Shown: in pieces, positions 46,266 through 56,399 of the stretch
How the letters are laid out: every line of letters begins with the position of its first letter
How positions within the stretch are numbered: the first letter of the stretch is position 1
Program-made: the position numbers and the translations under genes
The notes under the pieces: generated by a model
The model's database searches: none
What the model was told of the DNA's origin: nothing
What the model saw: the letters and a program-made list of their open reading frames with translations, nothing else
Source of the DNA: Argyresthia goedartella
Taxonomy: Eukaryota > Arthropoda > Insecta > Lepidoptera > Argyresthiidae
Reading direction: 5' to 3'
Assembly: GCA_949825045.1 (NCBI GenBank)
Contig: OX463807.1
Location: 13,169,501-13,233,500, forward strand
DNA length: 64,000 nt

Positions 46266-47099
46266 TTCACTTAACGGTAAATTGGCACTTTAGATGTTTT
46301 CTAAGTAATTGATAAATTGTGTTAACTTTGCTTTTATTTTTATTGCTTTAACCTCGTTTTTAATGAGGTCTTTAATATCGGACATGATGATTTTTAGGCT
46401 AGATTTAAGGTATTTAATTAACGTATTAATATTAAATATGTACAAGTATAGTATCTTAATTCAAGAGATATTCAGGATTTTTTGTAAGTAAGCACAATAC
46501 ACTTGAGCAATTATCACAACAATAACTGAGCAATTTGTAAGCCGCTGGAGTGTTGTTTACTTCAATCATAAGTCGACACAAGCAGATAGCTAAACCGTAT
46601 ACAATGAATACCTATAAATGTGTGATGCGGATGGGTATTAGCGTTAAGTTGAATCACTTTGCCTTTCTTGCTTAAATAGTGCAATAAACACTGATAGGTA
46701 AGGTTGAAGATATGAATGAGGAGATGGAGATTGATTAATAAGGTTTACAGGATTTGGAACGGACTCACTCAGTATCGGATGTATTTGGTATTTTTCCTTT
46801 CTATGTATGTATGTATGTCCCACACGGGGCGCGCAGCAAATCAAGACGCGGTGCGTGGTGAGAAGGTCCAAAGGTCGATGTTTTGTGAATCGTATGTAGG
46901 TTGCACTGATTGTTGAGTCCAATTCCTGTTTGTCTGCTCGTTCTTTGTTAATGCTTTAGTCTTCTTCTAGCTTCAAGTGTTTAAAGGTAATGTAAGTAGA
47001 TTGAATGCGTTGAAGTAGAATTTGCGGCACAATGGATGACACGCCGACAACAGACGCTGCAACAACTGTATCCCAAGTCCTTTTTCACTCGAAGGACCA
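46266..47099 (-). other. BEL 5' leader
   Basis: Untranslated region between gag and the 5' LTR. The primer-binding site TGGTCCTTCGAG is at the LTR edge (complement of 47099-47088), and a short (TATG)n run lies near 46803-46817. No gene is seen. Confidence 0.6.
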
Positions 47100-47296
47100 T
47101 GAAAGATCCTTTCCTTATCCTTGTTCAGGGTCTTGAGGTCGAGAATCAAACTGCAGCTAGGTTTATGCTGATACAATAGCTTTATAATAATTAAACGGAC
47201 TAAGTAATACAATAACAGACGTGAGTTGCATTAAAGCGACGATCAGAAAGAATGTGATTGGCTGGGCGAGGAACCCCCCTCGCCCCTCGTAGATCA
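47100..47296 (-). repeat. BEL 5' LTR
   Basis: About 197 bp, the partner of 31265-31456. On the minus strand it starts TGATCTACGAGGGGCGAGG and ends GGATCTTTCA. Substitutions and a small indel (GGACTAAGTAATACAA versus GGACGTGAAATATAA) show greater age than the Gypsy LTRs. Confidence 0.85.
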
Positions 47297-47926
47297 GGTC
47301 TTGGCTATGGTGCCAACACTTATAGATACGATAATATAAGTTATCATTAGACTAAAATATTTTAATATTGTGCATTGTGGTATAAAGAAATTACAAAAAA
47401 ATAAAAAATTACATCCCCTTCTTCTTCTTCATCAGTTTCTTGGTGCTATCTTCTCTGACGGGCGTATTTCCAAAGCACAGGTAGAGTTAATGAAGTTTCC
47501 TTTTTATGTGAGAGATTCAGCCATGAATCATCGTTTGAAAGGGAAATTTCCTTTTCAAACTCATAAACTCATAAGTTTAGTTGATCATATTTGAAACCTT
47601 TTTTATTTTTCTCCATATATAAGTGTGTGACTTGTAAAAGTGCATTATTTTTGACTACTTACAATAAATAATTTGGGTTGAGTTCAACATATCACATCAG
47701 TGCAGCAATTTTACGCCATTTTCCCAGCAACATTTTCACTGTCGGCTTATTTGCACCACAATCACGTACGATGAAGGGCTTCATTCTAAATCACTGAAAA
47801 TGGCTAAGTTGAAGCTTTCACTTGCCAGAGGGTTTCGTAACTCACTCATGCCTGGGTGACATGAGTCGACATTTTTTACCTCATTGCCTTGAATCTTAGA
47901 AGTAGGTGGGCTTCATAAATAAAATA
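47297..47926. other. Non-coding, nothing recognised
   Basis: A 74-codon frame at 47370-47594 (SDGRISKAQVELMKFPFYVR) has no family I recognise and no ATG context. The rest is AT-rich. Confidence 0.3.
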
Positions 47927-48220
47927 TATAACATAACATAACATAACATAGCGTCACGCCTTTTCCTATACGGGGTGGCAGAGGCATTATAGTGCCCACT
48001 TTGAGCTGGTTATTTAATATTCCATTTTTCGTGACAGGGGACTGGCCCAACGCCGCAGCTATGGAGTAAAGAAGGTTTCCTCACGATGTTTCTCATCACC
48101 GTTAGAACGTCCGTATAATGTACTTAAGATAATTTAATTATGTCATTGGTGCATTGTCAGAAATCGAACCTGCATCTCCTGTGTGAGAAGCAAGCAAGCG
48201 TGAAACTGACCGCACGATAA
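47927..48220 (-). repeat. Complete tRNA-headed SINE with (TTATG)n tail
   Basis: Read on the minus strand: head with GTGCGGTCAGTTTCACGC (A-box region) and GCAGGTTCGATTTCTGAC (B box), mid-body ACCAATGACATAATT and GTACATTATACGGACGTTC, then CATCGTGAGGAAACC, GCTGCGGCGTTGGGCCAG and GGCGTGACGC, ending in about four TTATG units. Other copies at 1983, 5453, 52588 and 56118 keep only the tail half; 7881 keeps the head with a different tail. Confidence 0.82.
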
Positions 48221-48418
48221 TGAAGATTGAAGAAGTTTCAGTCACTGAAAAATAAATCTGCTGAAAAATAAGTCGTATCACTCTGTACACATTTAATAGT
48301 TGCCTAAAATATCCTGTCTATTCTCGAAAACATAAGTGGACTTTCGCTTTTCTTAAGTCATAAGTAAAATATCAGAACAAACGAGATACCGTAATATACC
48401 GTAATACTCTAGTATATG
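48221..48418. other. Non-coding spacer
   Basis: Nothing recognised. Confidence 0.4.
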
Positions 48419-48772
48419 TGTCACCGTAAGATTGTTGAAACTGTAAGCTTATAATCTAAAGTTTTTTTTCTCATAGTTTACAAACCATCGATACATTGTT
48501 AACTCTACCGTATTGCGTACGACATGACGCGTTAGTATATAATAAAACCATTAAATTATGAACTGGTTTAAACTTGAATTGCATAGTAAATACCAGCGCA
48601 AACACTGCGGCTTAGGTGAAGATTAGAGGGGGCGAGCGCAGCAAAGCCCCCGAATAGTCTTCGTGTTAGGTTGACATGGAACACAAGAAATGTAAATTCT
48701 AAACCCTGTCGGTCTGGTTTACAATTTGTCGATAGTTCACAAACTAACGGTTTTGACAATCTTACGGTAACA
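48419..48772. mobile_element. MITE with ~29-bp terminal inverted repeats
   Basis: Left end TGTCACCGTAAGATTGT, right end in reverse complement TGTTACCGTAAGATTGT. The match continues with AAAC.GT for about 29 bases with five mismatches. 354 bp, non-coding. Target duplication uncertain because both flanks are TA-rich. The interior has a GGGGGC/GCCCCC hairpin near 48628-48652. Confidence 0.6.
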
Positions 48773-49104
48773 TACATATATAACAAATATCCCCAAGAAT
48801 CAACCTATATAAATTTCTTCGATATATCATTTTGCGAAGAGATTTTGACTGACTGTGCTTTTACAGCAAGTTGAATACGGGGTTCTGCATGAAGTAAAGT
48901 TCCATGTCCTGCCCGATGACAATCTACTTCAAAATCTTTAGGACAGATGAAGACGAACAAGATGCCTCAAGCAATTTCCTTATTGAAGATAATTTATCGC
49001 AGCGCTATACTGTTGGACCATCGGGCAATCAGGCATGCATCTTATGTATCAGTGGAAATCGTAATATAGGCGAACACTCTTAACAATTCAATTACCAATG
49101 AAAA
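48773..49104. other. Non-coding, nothing recognised
   Basis: No supported feature. Confidence 0.35.
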
Positions 49105-49550
49105 TAAATCATGACTGCATTATTGACCGATGAAAATGTATCTAATTTTTTCACCGATCTTTATCTTTCGTTCATGATAAAATAAGGTTTTTAGTCCCTA
49201 AAAATACAAACAGAAAAATCCCGGATTCGAATCCCGCCAGGGCGATACGAACCTACCCTGCAAGTAGAGAGCTACGAGAAATAAGCCGAAGGCCGAGTAA
49301 AAGCCGAAGGAGCGCGAACGAAAGGCATCAACTGGAAGTTCATCCCCCATACATACCATGAAAATATTTTTTTATCATGTGAGATTCAACATTACTTCAA
49401 CCAAACAAAAAACTTGATAAATAAGATATTACAATCTTAGTTGTAGGCAAATAAATATGGTACTGAATTCTGTTTAATACCCATGGTACCGGTTTTGGGA
49501 TCATACCCTAAAATGCATTTCAAATCACAGGGGTATTTTGACTATGGTTT
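49105..49550 (+). repeat. Copy 1 of a ~450-bp direct repeat
   Basis: CTGCATTATTGACCGAT, CCTAAAAATACAAACAG, CCCGGATTCGAATCCCGCCA and GTGAGATTCAACATTA recur in the same order at 54090-54535. The GGATTCGAATCC palindrome is a B-box-like core, so the unit may be a tRNA-derived element. Similarity resumes at 49625-49645 (AAAATCTTAGCTTAAAA) against 55148-55164. Non-coding. Confidence 0.75.
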
Positions 49551-50505
49551 TGAATTGTAATATCAGTTTATAAAGCAATTAAACGTAAGAAAGCTATTAA
49601 TATAATTTTCACAAACGTAATCTACAAATTAAAATCTTAGCTTAAAATTAAGCGTGCGCTGTGCGCAAATCATGTGTGTGCATAGAAATATTAAATTTCA
49701 ACTGCTAAATCAAAAAAGCTTTAATTTTAGGCTGAGGCATCCGAACAGCGGAACAGAAACTTTCAACGTCAGATTTCTTTTATAGGAATAGGATTCAATT
49801 GTTTAAAAAAGGCTCCTAGGCGATCTGTAAAGGATTAACATAACAACATAATAAAATATTTTTGATAACATTTAAATAAATTAAATTCAAACCCGGTGAT
49901 AAATTGTAAAAAAAAGTGAAAATCAGATACTGTGATGACTTCGGAAGACTTTTCTTACGAGCAAAAATTATCACATTACGTACTCGTTCACGAATTCCTG
50001 CTGACACTCATGGTCAACAATCTAGTATAACTACGAAGAAACAACAGCTTTAATACTCCTATTTTGCGTAACTTGAGATTTACAAAACGCTGTTCTGGCC
50101 TATTTCATCGCCCATGCCAACAAATAAAGGTCCTATTAACATGTTTGGGGTGCGAAACTCGAAGAAGTGAAATAGTAGCTGGATGAGCGGTTGATGTTTG
50201 CGCGCCTTATAGGTAAAAACCGTAAAAGTACAATGGAATACATATTGACCCTTTTCTGGTTAGCGGGAAATATATTCCCACCAAATATTCAGCTTTATGT
50301 CTCGTTGATAAAGTCCAAAACCAATGAAAAATGTTGTATGCTTATGACCGGAAAGGGGTTAAATAGGTACTAACTCTTATGCGGTAAAATTATTATTGTA
50401 CTTGCCAACCCATCAGTACACTACTTCTGATATCAGTCCAAATAATATCGGTCTACTCTTAATAATACATACTTACATACTATTATACATACTATACATA
50501 GATTG
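49551..50505. other. Non-coding, nothing recognised beyond weak repeat continuation
   Basis: Includes the 49625-49645 block shared with 55148. No gene supported. Confidence 0.35.
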
Positions 50506-50575
50506 GCGCTTTAGAGAAGAGGCCTATGCCCAGCAGTGGTTCGATGTTGGCTGAATATAATGATGATGATGATGA
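50506..50575 (+). repeat. RTE LINE 3'-end stub
   Basis: GAAGAGGCCTATGCCCAGCA reads EEAYAQQWFDVG then stop, followed by a (GAT)n tail (TGATGATGATGATGAT). This is the extreme C-terminus of an RTE element, as at 10350-10390 but oriented +. Only about 70 bases survive. Confidence 0.75.
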
Positions 50576-52193
50576 TATATACTATATAATACATGCATAT
50601 TTGGTAGATAAATTGAAAAAGTTTTCGACATATTTTTCTGGAAAATGTCTTGACGTGCATTCTTTTGCATTTGAATGTTACACTCATTTTTGTGTTTTAA
50701 TAAACATTTGTGTTTATATTCGTTTGGTTTTCTGTACTGTTTTGCTGAAATACCAGCACAACGTAAATTTTCAGTTAATATAGGTACTATAATGTCACCT
50801 GCGTGTACAATTTAAGTTCTGCCTGCCTGCTTGATCTACTAGGGTCTTAGTCATTCTGTTTTATATCTTATATAGCAGGCATAAAGTAAATGGCTCTATT
50901 ACCGTGGGTTCGACAATATTAATTAATTAAAGTATGTCGCAAGAATGGACATAATATTTGATATTACTTCACATACTATGTTTCTGTTTTAGACATTTAA
51001 TAATTTTAAAATATATTGAAATGGTTGTGTCGATTTGTCCTATAACCGGGTAGAGTATAGCCGCTTTCTGTATATTAGTCAGCTCTGTGTGGTGTTGAAT
51101 AGTAAACATACTTCGGCTTTCACTAATTCGCATAGCGATGAACAAAATCTATGTATGCCTCAGCCATTGAACTACTATTACAGCCCTCAGGGCCTTTATG
51201 TTGTACAGTTTTCACGGAACATGGTTTGGCTTGTTAACCATCGAAAATCATGAGAGAATTCGCTGGAGCGCAACATGGTTGGCCCTTAAAATTAATTCAA
51301 TACGCTTGAATTGATGGGGCTAAAATATGTTGCGCATTGACACTCTTGTGCATTACTGAAACAACGAAGACATCTACCGCTACGCAGTGCGCGTAGGGTG
51401 AGACAAACTTATGATTGTATGTGTGCGTAAAGTGCAACGTGCGAGTAGACAACTAGAGAAAGACTGAATGGATGACAGTCTGAGAAAAATTTTTTAGTTT
51501 TGCAATTTACATACTTCTTTATCTATGGCGGATGGTCCTTTATTGTGAACTCACGACCTGTGTTTGTGTTGTTTGTTGACTATGATATTCCATTTCCAAC
51601 CAATAGCCATTTCAAGATGCAAGAACCGAGACATATCTCAAGGCAACGATCGAATTCAAAGTGGGCGTCCAGCGAACACAGAACATTGTCTTTCCCAAAG
51701 TGTCTCACAAAATAGACCTTATGCCAAAAAATACTAGAAGTTTATTTTATAAACTCATTAAATTATTTAATATTAAATAACGAAGCCTATTGTTTTCTTT
51801 TGTGCTGCCTAGTTCAATAACATAAGTATGTCGGAGATTTCTGATGTAGACTGTGTAGTGTAGCTTAAATTTAATTGTTCGACACAGAAAAACTAGACGC
51901 AAATGTATAAAACGATTCTAATTTGTTGCAAACTCGCTATCGTAGTCGTTGGCATAAGTGACTATCGTCTTTGCATATCATTCAAATACAGAAAGTGCTC
52001 TAAAACACATGCACAATGCACATCCACATTCCATTATCTATCTATATCTATAGGATGAATATGATAACTAATTTACGTATCAAGTGAATGTTACTGAAAG
52101 GGAAGTACCTATTGTTTGAAAAGGAAGAGCTTTATTTACAATATTACTAATAAACAACCATACTAAATTACTAAGATATTAAGACGTATTAAG
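50576..52193. other. Non-coding, nothing recognised
   Basis: Several 60-85 codon frames, none with domains, splice support or composition bias. Confidence 0.35.
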
Positions 52194-52195
52194 TA

Positions 52196-52425
52196 CAGTC
52201 AACATCAGATATTATGAGCGCGGAAGCCGCCCAAATAGATCTACCACGTTCTTACAAATCAGAAACAACTACAAATCTGCAGTGACAAAATTTATCAATA
52301 TCCATGCTAACCCAGAGGATGTTGACATTATTTTCACACTTTTACTGTATAGGTAGATATTTCATATTGTTTATGATGTGCTTATCGAAGTGTGTTGCGC
52401 ACGCACATATATCCGATGTTGACTG
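52196..52425. mobile_element. Mariner-like MITE, 230 bp, TA duplication
   Basis: Left CAGTCAACATCAGATATT and right (reverse complement) CAGTCAACATCGGATATA form 18-bp inverted repeats with two mismatches, each flanked by TA (52194-52195, 52426-52427). This is the Tc1/mariner target site. Non-coding. A truncated relative is at 16787. Confidence 0.75.
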
Positions 52426-52587
52426 TACCTACCAACCTAATAAATCTCCCATTTCTATCAACTTTCTACTTAGTCGGATTTGTAATGCCCTCATTATTTA
52501 GAAAATAAAAATTATCTAATTAAGAACTGTTAGAACCTTATCTTATTTAATACTTATAACAAAATAAATCCTTGCGTACATACATAA

Positions 52588-52716
52588 ATACGATATAGCT
52601 TCACGCCTTTTCCAAAACGGGATGGCAGAGGCATAGCCAGTTATTGAGTACTCCATTTTGCGTGACAGGGGGCTGGCCCATCGCCGCATCTATGGCTTCC
52701 TCACGATGTTTCCTGC
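52588..52716 (-). repeat. SINE 3'-end fragment
   Basis: GCTTCACGCCTTTTCC, GGCAGAGGC, GTGACAGGGGGCTGGCCCAT and CCTCACGATGTTTCC match the tail half of the SINE at 47927. Confidence 0.7.
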
Positions 52717-53159
52717 TTTTAAAATTGTATATTTGATAAACTGTGAAAGGAAGGCAAAAGTAGGTACCTACTTATTATTTCGTTACTCTATAGCGTTAAT
52801 GAGTCGTATAGAGTTCCAGTATACAATACATATTAAATTATTGGCTCAACACCTTCCGCAGGCTGAGCAGACAGGTAAACATATTTTGTTCACGTTGAAT
52901 TCCCGAAATAGCAAAGAAGGGAGGACACCAACTGTGCGGTTTCAGCACGTTCAGGGCTGATTCATACACATAATGCGACTTTATGCAACCGGGTATGAAT
53001 AAAGTTTGAGCCTTTTACCGCGAAAGTCTACTACTCGCTATTTTAATTAGTTTTTAAACCTCATAGTTACGATGAAGTAAAGGTTATCAAGAATAAGATT
53101 AAAATATAAAATTTCCAAAAGCACTTATTTGATTTAAAAAACACTCACAAAAATATACT
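52717..53159. other. Non-coding, nothing recognised
   Basis: AT-rich. No supported feature. Confidence 0.35.
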
Positions 53160-53786
53160 CTACTAGCTGACCCGCTCTCGCTTCGCTGCGGGTAGCTCTA
53201 CCCCTACTTTACCCTTACCTATCCCTACCCTAACCTACCCCTACCCCTAACCGACCCCTACCCAACCCCCACCCCTACCCAACCACTACCCTACCCCTAC
53301 CCTTCCCCTACCCTACCCTACCCTACCCCTGCCCTACCCTACCCCTACCCTACCCCTACCCTACCCTACCCTACCCCTACCCTACCCTACCCTACCCCTA
53401 CCCTACCCTACCCTACCCCTTCCCTACCCCTACCCTACCCCTACCCTACCCCTACCCCACCCCTACCCTACCCCTACCCTACCCCTACCCTACCCCTACC
53501 CTACCCCTACCCTACCCTACCCCTACCCTACCCCTACCCTACCCTACCCCTACCCTACCCTACCCCTACCCTACCCTACCCTACCCCTTCCCTACCCCTA
53601 CCCTACCCCTACCCTACCCCTACCCTACCCCTACCCTACCCCTACCCTACCCAATCCTACCCTACTTTTAAACCTTCCCTGGTCTACAACAAACATTTCA
53701 AAACCAAAATCAGCTAAAGCGGCCGAGCCATTCTCGAGTTTCAGCGAGACTAACGAACAGCAATTAATTTTTATATATATAGATTA
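53160..53786 (+). repeat. Dispersed repeat with an internal CCCTA array
   Basis: Begins TACTAGCTGACCCGCTCTCG and ends CCATTCTCGAGTTTCAGCGA ... TTTTTATATATATAGATT. Both ends are phrases of a repeat I recognise as abundant in moth DNA. Its interior has been expanded into the array at 53197-53666. Non-coding. Confidence 0.6.
53197..53666 (+). repeat. CCCTA/CCCCTA minisatellite, 470 bp
   Basis: Mixed pentamer CCCTA and hexamer CCCCTA units with rare CCCTTCC and CCAAC variants. A block with the variant CCCCTTCCCTACCCC occurs at 53416 and 168 bases later at 53584, showing segmental duplication within the array. The minus strand is TAGGG/TAGGGG, prone to G-quadruplexes. It is not the insect telomere unit (CCTAA/TTAGG). 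Confidence 0.95.
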
Positions 53787-53804
53787 TTGAAAATCAGAAT
53801 CAAA

Positions 53805-53945
53805 ATCAAATTTTATATGTATCCTATCCAGATAGGTTTGCTGGAAGAAATCTCTGTTGAGAGATAAGCTCGCCTTTGCCTTTTAATTTCGTGTATAATT
53901 GTATTGTTGTAATGTTATGTGCAATAAAGAATTGTGAATTGTGAA
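53805..53945 (+). repeat. LINE 3'-UTR fragment
   Basis: ATCCAGATAGGTTTGCTGGA, GAGAGATAAGCTCGCCTTTG and GCAATAAAGAATTGTGAATT form a 3'-end block I recognise from moth LINE insertions and transcripts. AATAAA at about 53924 is followed by a GTGAATT repeat. No coding part. Confidence 0.45.
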
Positions 53946-54089
53946 TCTACAATAATCTGAAATTACACACACATTAAATAAGAAAAATAATTAAATCGTT
54001 TCTCATTCCGACAATGACAAAAGTCGACACATAAATAATTTAAAAAGTTCGAGCAACAACAGTGTATTGGTCAATATGTAAGACAAAAA

Positions 54090-54535
54090 CACAAAATTAC
54101 TGCATTATTGACCGATACAAATGTACCTCCCTTTTTCACCGACCTTTTCTCTCAACAGTTTTCATGATAAAACAAACTTTTTAGTTCCTAAAAATACAAA
54201 CAGCAGTCTATTGTACAAAAGAGAAGTCCCGGATTCGAATCCCGCCAGGGCATGAACCTAACCACAGCAAACAGAGAACTACGAGAAATGTAGCCTGAGT
54301 AGAAATGTCGAAAGAGCGCGAACGAAAGGCAAATAGTTCATTCCCCAAACATAGCTTGGACATTATTTTTTATAATGTGAGATTCAACATTATTTCAACC
54401 TTGATTACAATTTCAAACTTAAAACTTGATAAATAAGATATTAAAATGTTATTTGTAGGCAAAGAAATAATAAACTGAATATTGATTAATACCGAGGGTA
54501 TCGCGGTTTTGGGATCATCCTCTAAATGTTTTTTC
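54090..54535 (+). repeat. Copy 2 of the ~450-bp direct repeat
   Basis: Partner of 49105-49550, similar throughout with small indels. It includes CCCGGATTCGAATCCCGCCA near 54230 and GAGCGCGAACGAAAGGCA near 54314. Confidence 0.75.
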
Positions 54536-55539
54536 CCGGAACATTTATATTGGTATTTTATGTCCTTTCGGCCGGTATGGAGTGTGATGACGAGTTACTT
54601 ATGTCAAAAATAATCGACCAATAGCAGAGTATAAAGTAAAAAAGGCCGCTAAACACTACATTTTACTTTGCAAATCTACATTGTTTGACGGTTTTTGAAT
54701 TGTACTACTAAGAACTACTTTCTACTCTCATTTCAATCCATCTTTGGCCATATTTCCGAGCAGTGGCGTGAAAATGCATTTTCCTGGTCATTCCACAACT
54801 GCCCTAATGCGAATATCAATATTACTTTTAATTAAACTGTGTATAATACTGTGTACTCAACCTGTTTTATTTCCTTACATTAGGCGTGAAAAGCACATAG
54901 TAAATGCCTCGGTAGAAAGTGCAATAGATGGACTTGTATCTTCGCGGGCCTCACCTGCGGCTCGGCCCGCGAACTAACTCGTCCATCTATTGCTTACTTT
55001 CTATACCTGGGCAACAATGTATTATTCCTATCACGGAGTATTTTGATTTTTGATTTTGAGGTCTAATATCAGTTCCAAATAGAGCAATACTTGCTTTATA
55101 TTAAGACACAAAAACAAGTCACACACTTTAGCCATATCTAAAATTTTAAAATCTTAGCTTAAAAGTACGTGGCGCTTAGCTGAGGCTTCCCGCGTTTGTA
55201 TGTGGCGTCCTGCCGTATCGCTCTTGTAGCACTGATTAATTAATTTTAGCATGTCGCTGTTGTATTATATTTTCAAGTAAACTGTGACGAACGAAAATTC
55301 ATTAAATATTTCTTGCTGTGATAGTATAGATATTATATTATATTTGATTGTGCAAAATAAAATATAAGTTTAAAGAAAATGGGATATATTCAATCTTCGT
55401 GTGACCTTACAAAAAATGCCCAATAAACTTAACACGGAAAGGCATGACGGTATTATTTATTCCTTTTCTGTGTCCTAGGTTACATCCTGATTTAGGTAAG
55501 TGAATTAGCTCTGTGAATGATTATTGTTTCTATCCACAG
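54536..55539. other. Non-coding; large hairpin at 54911-55007
   Basis: The hairpin has ~42-bp imperfect arms (GCAATAGATGGAC and TTCGCGGGCC against their complements) around TCACCTGCGGCTC. Its predicted short peptide frame is not a gene. The DNA between 54540 and 55140 interrupts the repeat shared with 49105-49650, so it may be a later insertion. Confidence 0.45.
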
Positions 55540-55639
55540 GAGTTCGAGTCCGGCCGGCTAGGCACCAGGTCAGCGCAGCTGTTCCCCCGAGTGAGGCGCC
55601 TCTCTCGACCCACACACCGAGTCATCAACCCTGTGGACG
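55540..55639 (+). CDS. Candidate internal exon, basic secreted-peptide-like
   Basis: The acceptor TTGTTTCTATCCACAG and donor CG|GTACGTGC are both strong. The 100-bp exon is open in phase 0, reading EFESGRLGTRSAQLFPRVRR then LSRPTHRVINPVD, and ends in phase 1. Another frame (VRVRPARHQVSAAVPP) is also open. The R-V-R-R site resembles a furin/prohormone cleavage motif. If spliced to 3313-3381 (phase 0) it would directly follow a signal peptide, suggesting a processed secreted protein or prohormone. I cannot name the family. Codon use is GC-rich compared with the flanks, as expected for a real exon. Further exons would lie beyond the window. Confidence 0.5.
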
Positions 55640-56117
55640 GTACGTGCGGGATACATTGACCTACTTTTAATGATCCAAACCTAACAGAACAGAACCGATA
55701 GAACCCTTTTACCATGCGTGCCATGAATCAGTCAGAACTTTTGTAAATTATATTTGATTCGAACTAAATACCTATTCATACGTATGACGTTAGGACTCCT
55801 TATTTTTGTGAAAGGAGACGTTAAATCGATGTATGGACGACTGCCAAAGCGATGAACAGTCATCGTACCTAGCGATAACTATTCTGAATGGCTGAATATC
55901 AGTATTCCATGTTAAAAAAATAAACAGTTTATAAAAGTTACATTTTTTATTTTCCGAATTGCACAATTATGAAAATAAAATCGTGGAACTCCTATGAGAG
56001 AAGTTTATTTATTAACATAGTCGTTAAATGACAGATTATATTTATTAAAACTGGTCTAGTGCAAGTATACGATGCATTAAAACGTAAAACGTGTAATGGT
56101 ACACGAGAGTCGGTACA
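55640..56117. other. Non-coding, nothing recognised
   Basis: AT-rich flank downstream of the exon. Confidence 0.35.
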
Positions 56118-56168
56118 TTAGATACTTCATTCTGCGTGATAGAGGGCTAGCCCAACGCCGCGCTGTTT
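56118..56168 (-). repeat. SINE fragment (tail half, internal part)
   Basis: TTCTGCGTGATAGAGGGCTA and GCCCAACGCCGCGCTG match the tail half of the SINE at 47927. Only about 50 bases remain. Confidence 0.55.
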
Positions 56169-56399
56169 TGAATACGAGAATCGGTTCAGATAACGTTTGG
56201 GGGTTTTGTGTAGCTTACTGGCAAAGTTAGCAAAAAAAACAGAGCCGATGCGTGGGTTGATTCGTGGAAGTTTTCAGGCCAAGTTTTTTTTGTCGCATTC
56301 CTGCGAGATGTGTAGAAATCAGAGCCGATTTGGCTGCGCGTTGAATAAAATTATGAATAACTAAATAATGAAAGGTTATTATGGAACGATACGGAGAAA

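Larger units (their letters stand above)
31265..47296 (-). mobile_element. BEL/Pao LTR retrotransposon carrying two nested insertions
   Basis: Minus-strand order gag - protease - reverse transcriptase/RNase H - integrase between two ~195-bp LTRs. Removing the Gypsy element (32788-39396) and LINE (40894-44108) leaves about 6.2 kb, normal for BEL/Pao. The primer-binding site TGGTCCTTCGAG starts immediately after the 5' LTR (complement of 47099-47088). The LTRs differ at roughly 8% by eye, so this is the oldest of the three insertions. The outer target duplication is not clear (GCACT versus GGTCT). All genes carry stops or frameshifts. Confidence 0.9.

Noticed and set aside
47370..47594. Small + strand protein gene
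   Set aside because: A 74-codon frame with no family, promoter or splice support in AT-rich DNA.
49220..49250. tRNA gene at GGATTCGAATCC
   Set aside because: Only a B-box-like palindrome is present; no cloverleaf can be drawn, and the same context is repeated at 54230.
53197..53666. Interstitial telomere array
   Set aside because: The unit is CCCTA/CCCCTA, not the insect telomere CCTAA, and it lies within a dispersed repeat.
53197..53666. CRISPR-like array
   Set aside because: The repeats are contiguous 5-6-mers without spacers, in a eukaryotic genome.
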